This document shows positions 1 to 10,360 of a stretch of DNA of 64,000 nt, piece by piece. The stretch comes from Microstegium vimineum. Lineage: Eukaryota > Streptophyta > Magnoliopsida > Poales > Poaceae. The stretch's first letter is position 1. The number at the start of each line of letters is the position of its first letter. The position numbers and the translations under genes were made by a program. The DNA lies in contig CM039141.1 in assembly GCA_022036555.1 (NCBI GenBank), positions 8,653,773-8,717,772 on the forward strand. The letters run 5' to 3'. The notes below the pieces were generated by a model. It did not search any database, had not been told where the DNA came from, and saw nothing but the letters and a program-made list of their open reading frames with translations.

Positions 1-162
1 GTTACCGCACCAACACCCGGCAATTTTGATTCATATCAGTACTTTTATGTTTCTATGTCAAAAATTGCACTAATCTAATTTGATCATGGTCATAGCTATT
101 AATATCACTTACTTTTGCGACAACAAAAATATTCTCAGAAGATCATAGAAACATCACCCTTA

Positions 163-797
163 TCTCTACAACTAAAACATACGAAAGGGAATCGTCGACC
201 CGGCGTGCGAAAGTCGCTCGCCTCGCACGCACAACCGGCGCTTCGCACGTCCCCGCCCGCGCGTGGTGGACCCGGCTCAAAAAATCCCCTACCCCTCGCG
301 CGACACCCAGTGAGCAATCGGGCGTCTCCGTCTCCGCGCACGCGCACGCCCACGCCCACGCCTCCTCTTCCTCCCTGCCTTCACGCCGCTGCGTGGGATA
401 CGTGGAGGTCGCCGCTGGAGACGCCGCCGTGTCCGATAAGTGGGGTCGCCGCCAAAGTCGGGGTCCGCTTCAGGAGCTAGGGTTGAAGTTGAAGCGGTAC
501 CAAATGGACCAGCTTGCCCCCGCCATCGTCGTCGACAAGGCCGGCCCTCCACCGTCCGCTGTCCCCGCGCTTGGACGCTTCAACCTCCCGGACGCTGGCG
601 AGAGGGGTGTGCCCCTACAGCACACAACCTACTTCTCTCTCCGATCTCTACCCCAAATCGTGCTGCCTACCCCTCTTCCTGATAAATGACGGTAGGGGCG
701 AGCGGTGCTTGCTTGCCGTGGCGCTCGCTGCTGCTTGGATTTCCGGCGCAGCGACTGCCGCCTCGTCGTCGGCTGAGCAGGTACATGGTGGTGGTGG
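163..797 (+). other. GC-rich gene-like block at the Helitron left side, possibly captured
   Basis: This block is strongly GC-rich compared with the flank before 163 and with the Helitron right part. It has several overlapping short open frames (for example 393-689 and 514-861, the latter running into the copia LTR), none of which I recognise. A CAG-GTACATGG sequence at about 778-787 looks like a splice donor, and after the copia is removed AT-rich intron-like DNA follows. It could be a captured promoter plus first exon, or simply the GC-rich 5' region typical of some grass Helitrons. No protein function can be assigned. Confidence 0.3.
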
Positions 798-802
798 ATG
801 GG
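798..802. repeat. Target-site duplication of the copia element, left copy
   Basis: ATGGG directly precedes the LTR start TGAAAG at 803. The same five bases follow the 3' LTR at 30007-30011. This fixes both ends of the copia insertion. Confidence 0.93.
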
Positions 803-1747
803 TGAAAGACCTTGTTTGGTTTTGGGCAATTGATGAAACCTATGGACTAACCCTTAACTAAGTGTATGATCAAGATAGGGTGGTCCACCTTAGAACATGG
901 AGCTAGATGGATGATCATGGTGAATCAAGTGCTTCATGGACTAAGGAAAAGAAGAAAGAGAAAAACAAAAATGGGCTCAAGGCAAAGGTATATCATAGGG
1001 TCATTTTTGGTTTAGTGATCAAGACACTATAGAAAGTGTGATCACCTTTAGGATAGATAGCCGTACTATCAAGAAGGAAAAACTCGTGTCGATTGCAGTT
1101 ACCATGTGCCACTAGGTTTGCATTTGCATCTACATAAAAATGAATCTAAGTGACACAAACTAAAATAAATCCAAGAAATATATGTTACAAAAGCTAACAC
1201 AGGTGAACAAGGTTTGGATCATAAGGTGTTAGCACTTGAAGACTTGGAGAAGAAAGAGGCAGCTCGTTTTGGGACTCAGAAGGGCTCCGGACGCAAGGTC
1301 CAGACGCTAGTGAGATGCGGTCCGGACCAATGGTCTTGCGACCGGAGGCATACCCTATCCTCGGCCTCTCTGGACAGGAGGTCCGGACGCTGATGATGGT
1401 CCGGACGCAAGACTCCGGACGTAGCGTCCGGAGCTCAGCGCTCTCTGTACTCCTCTGGTCTTTTTATCCGGACGCTGAATGCGGTCCGGACGCAAGAGAC
1501 CGGACGCGTGTCCGGAGCTCGGAGCTCTCTGGACCCCTCTCTGGACTGGGTCCGGACGCAAGGCGAAGAGGGTCCGGACGCTACTGTGCTGTGCGTCCGG
1601 AGGCTACACGTCGGCACAGTCAAGGCGCCAACGGGCGAATTCAAAATGGAGGAGGGTCCGAACGCATGCGCGATGGTCCTAAAGTGCGTCCGGAACTACG
1701 CAGACTTCAGTGAAAAGGAGCAAAACGGCTAGCTCGGTTTGGATGGC

Positions 1748-1754
1748 TATTTAA
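1748..1754 (+). promoter_or_regulatory. TATA-like box of the copia 5' LTR
   Basis: GGCTATTTAAGTGG follows the CCGGA-motif array in U3. The same box is at 29118-29124 in the 3' LTR. Position and conservation suggest the core promoter of the element; in this copy the transcript would run straight into the gypsy insertion. Confidence 0.6.
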
Positions 1755-1866
1755 GTGGCTTGGCCGACTCCTAGGTCCAACTCTTGCACCTCCCATTCAT
1801 TTGACATTTTTGTGCTTGCTTGAGATAGCCCCCAACTCACTCTCTTCACTCTTGTTGAATATTTGT

Positions 1867-1871
1867 GAGAG
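1867..1871. repeat. Target-site duplication of the gypsy element, left copy
   Basis: GAGAG sits before TGTCGAG at 1872 and is repeated at 21167-21171 after CCGACA. The uninterrupted copia 3' LTR has a single GAGAG at this point, confirming the insertion. Confidence 0.95.
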
Positions 1872-2771
1872 TGTCGAGTACAAAGGTAAGGGGTACCCTA
1901 ACCTGTGATAATCTAATGCCTAAACATCGAGGCGGAATCCGACAGTCGACCAAGCAATGGAGGAAGGCCCGTCAGGCGAAGGCCTACCCCACCGGCAGAA
2001 AGGGCAGGCCATGGGCCAACCCATTACCAGAGGGATGGTAGGTGGAGTGACCTTCGACCTCGATCCCCTGAATGACGGAGAAGGGGTCGAACGAACGACC
2101 CTCTGGCGCGACCCCTCGACCGACTGAAAGGGGGATCGAACGAGCGCCCCCCAACCTCGACCCCTCAGATGACGGAGAGAGGTCGATCGAATCCCCCTCG
2201 ACTCCAACCCCCCGAAGTGACGGACAGAGGGTCGAACGAACGACCCCCGAACAGGAGGCTCGATCAGCTCACCTCCTCCCGGTATGGGATAAAGGGAATC
2301 CTATGCTAGGGTCAGTCCCCGCCTAACGCCATGGGCGCTTACTGCCTCGGTCAAATCTATCAAGTCATCACCCATACCCGGATTACCCGTCGACCGTACA
2401 ACTACTGCAGCCACGCCTCGAGTACGGAGCACCCCCTCGAATTTTGGGCGAGGCAGCCCTCGACCGCGTTCTCAGGAATGTGTCAGGGTCACGTAGGCCC
2501 CGATACCCCTCGACCCAGGGGCTCGACCCTCATCCCCAACTGCTATGGCATGGGCCCGTCCGATCCGTCCCGCTTCAACTGTGGAGTTCGCATGTTCCAC
2601 GCCATGCCGTACGGCGACGACTGGTCCGCCATCACCATGCCTCGGAACACCAGAAGTACAGGAGAAGCATGCCGCTACAGCGATCGACGTCTCATCACAG
2701 ACATGGCGCACGGACACGCCTCCCATACCGATACGTACTAGGTCCCTGTACTCCTAAGCCTCCCCTTGGCC

Positions 2772-2778
2772 TATAAAA
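2772..2778 (+). promoter_or_regulatory. TATA box of the gypsy 5' LTR
   Basis: TATAAAA in the context TTGGCCTATAAAAGGGGAC, a strong plant TATA box, conserved at 20718-20724 in the 3' LTR. It marks the U3/R side of the LTR on the plus strand. Confidence 0.75.
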
Positions 2779-3161
2779 GGGGACACTGAGATAGTAGAAA
2801 GGGGCTGGGAGGCTGGAGGGACGAGGGCACGGCGAGGGGACAAGAACACGAGGACGAAGAGGTCAATCATTGACCCCACTCACATTCCTATACGAACTCT
2901 CACCAGAACCAAACACAACACCAACCACTCACTTACCTGATCAACATCTCAAGCATTCAACCAATTCACCTAGAGTAGCCCTCCTAGTTCTAGGCCTTGG
3001 CTCGCTCTGAGCACCCCAGTGTAAACCAGCTTGTACTGCCCCCTGTACGAGCACTTCGGTGCAAGATAATACAGTACCCCCTCCTCTTGCTGGACGTAGG
3101 GCCTTCTTTGCTCGAACCAGGATAAACTTTGTGTTCTTCTTGCATCACATCTAGGAGAGGG

Positions 3162-3166
3162 AACAC
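3162..3166. repeat. Target-site duplication of the solo LTR, left copy
   Basis: AACAC lies before TGTGGCAG at 3167 and again at 7072-7076 after GTGTTACA. The gypsy 3' LTR has a single AACAC at the matching place. Confidence 0.95.
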
Positions 3167-6100
3167 TGTGGCAGAACCGCCTAATTTAACATGCTTCCAG
3201 AGTACTTGTGTTCCATTAGACACTAAGTACAATAGAAGAGCACTAAATCGAGCAATTTTGTCGAGCACACCCAGCGGGAGAACTCGAAGATCCACATTTT
3301 TCATCAGGATCATAAACGAGTGAATAAAGCTTACAACATTCTTAACCATTTCATATATTACATTGTTACAACATCAGAGTATTACATAAGTGGAATACAA
3401 CAGCGGAATTTAAACAATTTATATACATGAGTTTATACATTTTAGATTCGCAAATTTTATCTTGCAGCGGAGAAATAAACATGATCAGAGTTACAGTGGA
3501 AATCAATATATATTTTAGGATATGGCGAAGCATTAACATAGTGAATATTTATATACATGATATGATAACAGGTTATAAAAATTTTCTTTCTAAAAACATT
3601 TGGTGAGGTTTATAGATAAACACTACAATCGCAGCGTAAATAGGAATTCTCGCTGAGCCCACCAGGAGGTTTCCACACACAAGAGTCAACTCTAGCATCC
3701 ACCTGTCACCTGCAACAGGGGGAATAAAACCCTGAGTACTCAATTGTACTCAGCAAGACTTACCCGCCAGGAGGAAAAATAAAAGACTCCAAGGGTATGC
3801 AAGGCTTATTTGGCTTGGTGGTTTATTGCATTTGCAGGAAGCATTACTACAAGTACATCCTTATATTCATTTTATTAGCAGTCAAATTAGTTCATTAACC
3901 AACCATTCTAGGTAAGCACCTATTCTACTTTCAAGCATGTGGTAAGCAATCAGAACCATTTTGTCATCTGTCTTGTTCCAGTTCTTACTACGGTGCTAGA
4001 CCATAGCCAAGTCGTACCGCATAGCGCGACGATTTGCGAATCAATGTAGCCCAGCTGGGTATCCCAAAACACACGCCTCATCTGCACCTCGGCACAGACA
4101 AGACCAACCTACCACTCTCCTGTCCAGGGGTCCAAGTCCCCGTCCAAACTGGGACTCTAAGCCCCCGCACCTGAGTCCCGGACTCAGTGCAGTGCTTAGA
4201 CCTCCACCCAAAAACCACCGGCACAGTCGGTCCAGATAGAGCCGAAACCCAAGACAAGAGAGTAACAAGTCTTCCCGCTCCCATAAGCAAGTATGTGCTC
4301 AGGATAATAAATCCGTGACCTGACTACCATCAACAGCAACGGGCGGTTCCTAATCGACACAGGCGAGACAACGCAACCAGAGTCTCGCTCTGTTTGCCCA
4401 GCCAAGTCCCAATCCAAATCCAAGTAGGGTCCCGCCCGGCCTCCAATTATTATCCATATATATTCCATGAGATAGTAATATGATAACAATAATATATTTC
4501 CTATCTCTCGTGAGTGACAAGAAATCACTCGACTTCTACCGAAAACCTGTAGCGGAGCAATCTACACGATCCTATCATACTAGTAAGACTCATAGGATGA
4601 GGATATATATGCAAGTGGTCTACATTCAACTCCTTGAAACTTAATGCATAAACATTTAATAAAGTGCAGAATAGTAGGGGTTATGCACCGGGGCTTGCCT
4701 GGGTAAGAATTAACCAAAAGTTAGCATTCTATCACTGGGACGTGATCACCATAGCACCATCCTTTTGGTTAACACCAATTCCTCCGGTTGATCCATCGAT
4801 CCATCATCGTTCCTATTATGATATGCAATGCAATATATGAATGCATAGAATAACAACACACAACATATTTATAATCTTATCAATTTCTTGGTTGCTTTAG
4901 TAAACATGGTGAGAGCATAACAAAAGCAACACTCTCCAAACATGCAGTTTTGGACAGCAAGACAACAATCACACTTTTAATCATATCTAGAGTTCTAAAA
5001 ATCCAACAAAGGTGATCCTAGACTTTCTGGAAAGCTAATGAAAAGTACTACACTTCTTTTATCACCGCAAAGACATGATTCCATATGTACACAGGTCAAA
5101 CATATCATTCATTCAGATCTGTTTAGAAAACTTACAGACCTGACAGGGTATTTGTTAATTTCATAACTCCTAAACTATCAGGCCTAAGCTCATGAAATTT
5201 TAATACAAGATAGATAATGAAGTTATCTACAACTTTGATATTCATCTCATCTACAGAAAACATTATTTTCATCACGAAGTGATTATCACAACAGAAACTA
5301 CACATGCAGCCATTTCAGCACATAAGCAACATGGTTCTTTACTTTGGTTAATCATGAGAGCACCCACCTAAACCATTCAAGAGCTCAACCAAACTTATCA
5401 TGGATCAGCAACATATCTACTACCTCATCAAAGCATTAGAAGCACAACAAAAACCATTTATATGTATATATATATATCATCAAGATTCTTTTAACCAATT
5501 TCTTATTAAACATATATGCTATTTTTAACGCCATACAAGAATAACTAGTTTGGGGCTGATATTTTTATGAGTGATAGGTGTTACTGAAACATGGCTACTG
5601 CATAAATTTCACATACTCAGATTTTATAATTTAAATACTATGAAAAAGACAATTTGCTATTGCAAGAACACGTGTGAGAGCAAGATAAATCTAAAACCCT
5701 ACATGTTCTGCAAACATATAGCCATATTATACCGCAACATGATATACGACATCATATAAAGGTTGTGGAGCCATATTTCATATTTTTGTATACATAAATT
5801 ATTTATAGGCCATTTAAAATACTTTAATGAGCAACATACAAGTTAAATCAATAACTCCATCATACTGTATACACTGAACATGAAATTTTTATCACAGCAC
5901 ACACATAGCATCACTAGAATACTATTAAAATTTCACATCATTTGGAGCATCAAAACTATATATTTGAATTTAACACTAATTATCAAAGATAAAAGAAAAC
6001 AGCAAAAACATTGCACTAACACATATCATTTTACTTCTCTGCTGCATAGATATACTCTCAAGGATTCCAAAACATATTCATTTGATATTTTACGATTTCT

Positions 6101-7071
6101 CTATGAGTTATTATGATTTTCTAAAGTTTCAGATAATAACGAAAAAGAAAAGACATATAAGACAAACACTTTGCTCTAAGGTTCCTGGATCTTTTCTTAA
6201 TTAACCCGCAGCACAAAAGACACTATGCAGCACTACTTACATGAGTCAAGGATTTACATTGAAAACCCTGGAAAGGTTTCTATTCCAATCCTCGTCCACC
6301 TTCTCCTTGCCTTCAAGTACATAACAATGGCAGGAAAACGTCGGAGAGGCCGGGCTAGGACTCGCCGGCGGCAAGGTGGTGGCACAGGGGCCTACTGGCA
6401 GCAGCAGATAGCAACTACCAGCTAGGCAGCGCGGCAGCTAGCAGCACGCAGCATGCAGTAGCTGAGCTTGGTCCTGCCTTGCAACCGAGAAGCAGCAGCT
6501 AGCAGCTAGGCATCTAGCAGCAAGCAGAGCTGTGCTTGGCCCTGCCTTGCTTACGAGCAGTGAGGCAAGGAAGAGTACGAGGGAGAGACTGAGAGAGCTG
6601 CTGGTGGCTCCACGATCAATAAAAAGGAAGAAAGAGGAAACAACGAGACATAGTATTGCAACAAGGGTTAGGTAGGATGAACGACTCCAAACGCTAGGGA
6701 AGCGAGGTAGGTGAGATGAGCGTCTGTGGTTGATCACCACAGGCTGGTTCACGGATAGAACGCCCATGACACAACTCACAACACGAAATAAAGAGGTTTA
6801 GACAAAACTTCAGAGCAACTATAATTAACAAAATTAATTTTTAAAAACTAAATTTTATTTTTCTACTTTAGTTTGCAACTCAAATTTTATTCGAGTATTA
6901 AATATATTCTATATCTTATTTTTGTTGTAAAAATATTTTTCGTGCCAAACAATTAGAACGACACAAGTTATTTTTGTTGTTCGGAATTTTAATTAGCGCT
7001 TTATTCAATTGATGATTTTTCTTAGGTCTTAATCTAGGTGTTAAGCAAGCTCGTAACACCGGGGTGTTACA
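3167..7071 (-). mobile_element. 3.9-kb probable solo LTR inserted in the gypsy 5' LTR
   Basis: A 3905-bp block with ends TGTGGCAGAACC...GGGTGTTACA and a 5-bp AACAC target duplication. Read on the minus strand it begins TGTAACACCCCGG and ends GGTTCTGCCACA, the usual look of long chromovirus (Tekay-like) gypsy LTRs in grasses, so minus orientation is likely. There is no primer site, coding domain or internal copy of its ends, which fits a solo LTR left by LTR-LTR recombination. A small non-coding (LARD-like) element is the alternative. The short ORFs inside look random. The middle (about 4850-6200) is AT-rich; the last part (6300-6780) is GC-rich with AGCAGC-type repeats. Confidence 0.8.
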
Positions 7072-7076
7072 AACAC
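7072..7076. repeat. Target-site duplication of the solo LTR, right copy
   Basis: AACAC directly after the solo LTR end; partner of 3162-3166. Confidence 0.95.
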
Positions 7077-7130
7077 GCAATATACAAATTTACTAGTTGG
7101 TGATCGACCCTCTGCGTTGAAACACCGACA
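7077..7130 (+). repeat. Gypsy 5' LTR, last 54 bp
   Basis: Resumes the LTR after the solo-LTR insertion and ends with AACACCGACA. It matches 21113-21166 with four substitutions. Confidence 0.95.
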
Positions 7131-7132
7131 GT

Positions 7133-7150
7133 TGGCGCGCCAGGTAGGGG
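7133..7150 (+). promoter_or_regulatory. Primer binding site of the gypsy element
   Basis: TGGCGCGCCAGGTAGGGG starts two bases after the LTR end. The leading TGG pairs with a tRNA CCA tail, the expected plant LTR-element arrangement. I cannot assign the tRNA isoacceptor from sequence alone. Confidence 0.75.
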
Positions 7151-7188
7151 GGCTTTGCGTGTCGATCAACTCCTAATTTCTCTTCCAG

Positions 7189-9618
7189 ATGGAGTCCACC
7201 GTTCCACCACTTCCGTTCGCCACCATCATTTGGTTCGGGAGCCTAGAGTTCCTTTCCCTAGGCCACGGCCACGATATGGTTCTACTTTCTGGAGGTGGTG
7301 CAGATAGCAGCGGCCCCGATACATCGGGGCCAGGGAAGACCTCTCGACGGTCCCACCACTCACGCCTTTCGATTGCGGCCAGGAGGAGGCGCGAGCGACG
7401 CCGCCGCGGCCTTCGCCGCGCAGATGACGTGACACCTGACGCCATTCCCCCGGTCTCAGCTGGCGACACAGTTCCTCCCTTCGGGAGCCTGTTTGACCCA
7501 TGCTTGGAGATCGGAGGAGACCGCCTCGCCGAGCCCGACTCCGGCTTCGTCATACAGCCATCTCGGAGGGTCCCCAAGGCCTCTCCGACGCGCTCGGCCG
7601 CTCCACCACGTAAGCTATTTCCGCATGGGCTCTACAACAACGCCAGACTCTTCTCTGCCTTCGTAGACTCGCGAATGCGGGCACAATACGGGTCCTCAGG
7701 GGACTTATTACGTGCGACCGTGAACCCCAGCGCCACTCCTCCACCAGGCGACTACCCGGAGTCGCGACGAACCCCGACCCCGGGTACTACACCTTGGGCA
7801 CGATACGACAGCGACTGGAGGAGGAGCGCAGGGGATCTTTCCCTAACTTTTACCAAAGCCGCCCTGATCCAGACTCCCCTGATGAGGATTACGATCCCAC
7901 GCGGGAGTGCTTCCACCTCGATGGACCAGTCGGCTCCCAGGACGACACCACCGACGCCGCAGCCGCGAGAGCAGGAGGAGGGGGCAACGCTACCCCAGCA
8001 CGAGGCGCCAGTCCACCGATTCCGAACGAAGTCGCTCCGCCTCAGGACGCCCAGATCGCGCAGGTCCGAGAGCTACTCGCCAAGCTCGAGGAGGAGCGCC
8101 TATGACTTCATCAGCTTGAGCATGCCCTCGAGCAAGATCGCGAGCGCCCACAGGGCGGAGGGGCCCGCGCTAGGGCCCGTGACGTCCATCAGCGGATCGT
8201 CGATGAAGGAGCAAACGAGCCCCGCGTCTACAACCGTGCCAGTCATAATGTCGTGGCAACCGCAATGCTGCTCCGTCACATGCCGACACCCTCGACACCC
8301 CAAGCGCAACGTATTAGAGATGAAATCCAGGGGCTCCTCCATACCGCGGCCGTACAACAGGCGGAGAGCTCGGCCTCAAGGCGCAGAGGAGCTGCTTCCG
8401 AGCGACAGGACATGCCCTCTCGTCAAGACCGAGAAGCGTCTGTCCACCAGGACAAGGAGCCCCAAGGCCAAGCAGGGCGACAACCGGTTCGAGACCGCAT
8501 CCTCAACAATCGACAGCCGCGCGACGCGCGACACGACATCAACGACAACAAACGACGCTGACACGGTGACACTGAGGCTCGAGGTTACAGTGCTCATGGA
8601 GGTGGGTGCTACGACAGCGACGAGGATCGACGCCGGTCCTCTGAACCACCGGGGCCACGAGTCTTTAGCAGGACGATCCGGCGAACCGCCTTACCGGGTC
8701 GCTTCCGTCCACCCGTCAACCTGGTCAAATACAACGGTGAGACCAAACCAGAACTCTGGCATGCTGATTTCAGGCTAGCGTGTCAGCTAGGAGGTGCCGG
8801 CAACGACCACTTCATCATTCGGCAACTCCCACTCTTCCTCTCCGACACCGCTCGAAGGTGGCTCGAGGAGCTCCCCCCGGACTTGATCCATGGCTGGCCC
8901 GACCTGGTCAGGATCTTCGAGGGGAACTCAAGGGCACCTACGTGCGGCCGGGAAATTCTTGGGACCTCCGTAGCTGCAAGCAGAAACCAGGAGAGACCCT
9001 CCGTGAATTCACCCGACGATTTTCCAAGCAACGAACCGAGCTACCGTGCATCTCCGACCAAGACGTCATTATGGCGTTCGTCGCCGGGACAACGTGCAAG
9101 GAGTTAGTACGAGAACTAGGGCGAAACACCCCCAAGACCGTCAACGAGCTCATGGACATCATCGCCAACTACGCAGCCGGTGAAGAGGTCGTTGGCGCGT
9201 TCTTTTGTGGATCCCCAGACAAGGGGAAAGCCAAGGCGGACGAGCCCGGTGGCTCGAGCAATGGGCCCAAGAGGACAACAACAACAAGAAGAAGAAGAAC
9301 CAACGGGGTCGACGTAACATCGATCCTAACGATCTTGTGGTTGCGGCAGACCGGAAGAAGCCTCGAGGTCCCCCTCCAGACGGGGGCATCTTCGATAAAA
9401 TGTTGAAAGAGCCCTGCCCCTATCACAAGGGTCCGGCCAACCACAGTCTCGAGGACTGTCGCATGCTCAAGAAGTACTATGACTCTCTCGGCCTCAAGAA
9501 AGACGACAAGAAGGAGGACCCACAAGATAGGGGCGATGGCAAGGAGGAGGGATTCCCTGAGATTCTCGACTGTTTCATGATCTTCGGGGGACCCTCGACC
9601 CGACTCAGTGCGCGTTAG
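7189..9618 (+). pseudogene. gag: Gypsy (Tat) gag, broken
   Basis: The structural (capsid/nucleocapsid) part of the gypsy polyprotein. The first ATG after the primer site is 7189. The reading frame changes several times: frame 1 to about 7790, frame 3 through about 8928, frame 2 to about 9275, then frame 1. The shift near 8929 looks like a lost T; the one near 9275 looks like a lost base before an AACAACAAC/AAGAAGAAG run. In-frame TGA codons at 8103 and 8559 sit where CGA is likely. The conserved capsid core lies at about 8700-9200 (ARRWLEELP, TLREFTRRFSKQRTELP) and the knuckle CPYHKGPANHSLEDC at about 9415-9462. A TAG at 9616 separates it from protease in the same frame. Confidence 0.85.
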
Positions 9619-10360
9619 CGCAAGAGTGAGCGTCGGGAAGTCTTCTCCGTTCGTGCCCGGGGCCCCCGATACCTCAACTGGTCGCACGTACCGATCACCT
9701 TCGACCAGGACGACCACCCCAAACATGTTCCCGACGCAGGGGTCTACCCACTCGTCGTCGAACCGATCATACTCAACACCTGCCTCACCAAGGTACTCAT
9801 GGATGTGGGGAGCAGCCTCAACATCATCTTCGCCGAAACCCTCGACCTCCTGGGGATCCCAAGAACCATGCTCCTGCCCAGCGCGGGGGGATTCCACGGG
9901 ATCGTCCTAGGGAAGAAGGCACTCCCGATTGGCCGCGTCAAGCTGCCTGTCTGCTTCGGCACGCCCTCGAACTTCAAGAGCGAGGAACTGACCTTTGAAG
10001 TGGTCGGATTCCACGGCACCTACCACGCCATCATCGGTCGACCTGGGTACGCCAAGTTCATGGCGATCCCAAACTACACCTACCTCAAGCTGAAGATGCC
10101 AGGGCCCAAGGGAGTCATCACCGTCGACACCTCCTACGAGCACGCCTACGACTGCGACGTCGAGTGCGTAGAAAGCGCTGAGGCGGTCGATGAATCGGCC
10201 ATCCTCGCGGCCCTGGACGACTTCTCCAAGGAGATCCCCGACCCCAAATGACGCGCCGGCAACTTCGAGCCTGCGGAGGACACCAAGACCATCCCGCTCG
10301 ACCCCAACCACGCAGATGGGAAGGTGCTGACGGTCAGCGCCACTCTCGAGCCCAAATAGG
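9619..10360 (+). pseudogene. pol: Gypsy (Tat) aspartic protease region, broken
   Basis: In the same frame as the end of gag after a TAG stop at 9616-9618. The protease core begins near 9795 with the motif LMDVGSSLNI, where the catalytic Asp is present but the usual second-position residue before Gly is Val. A later motif, AIIGRPGYAKF, fits a retropepsin. The frame is then cut by TGA at 10249-10251 and TAG at 10358-10360. All three stops can be explained by one C-to-T change each. The enzyme would cleave the polyprotein inside the particle; this copy cannot be made as one protein. Confidence 0.8.

Larger units (their letters stand above)
803..1871 (+). repeat. Copia 5' LTR, first part (U3 and TATA region)
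   Basis: Collinear with 28171-29239 of the 3' LTR with roughly 25 substitutions or indels by eye. It is cut at 1871 by the gypsy insertion and resumes at 21172. The part from about 1280 to 1700 is packed with GTCCGGACGC-like motifs. A TATTTAA box lies at 1748-1754. Confidence 0.95.
1872..3166 (+). repeat. Gypsy 5' LTR, first part
   Basis: Starts TGTCGAGTAC and matches 19818-21112 of the 3' LTR. It is broken by the solo LTR at 3167 and finishes at 7077-7130. Without the insertion and its duplicated site the LTR is 1349 bp, the same as the 3' copy. By eye the two copies differ at about 67 positions plus two small indels, close to 5 percent. Four imperfect units of about 50 bp built on GACGGAGA..GGTCGAACGA lie at about 2069-2250. 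Confidence 0.95.

Noticed and set aside
1315..1713. Arg/Ser/Gly-rich frames in the copia LTR (also 28849-29124)
   Set aside because: Produced by the repeated TCCGGACGC motif; non-coding LTR sequence.
2331..2741. 136-codon frames in the gypsy LTRs (also 20277-20687)
   Set aside because: They lie in the LTR U3, have no domain and are kept only because the two LTRs are copies of each other.
7189..8778. 529-codon frame treated as one gene
   Set aside because: Only the first part (to about 7790) belongs to the gypsy gag; after that the true coding signal moves to another frame and this frame is a shadow.
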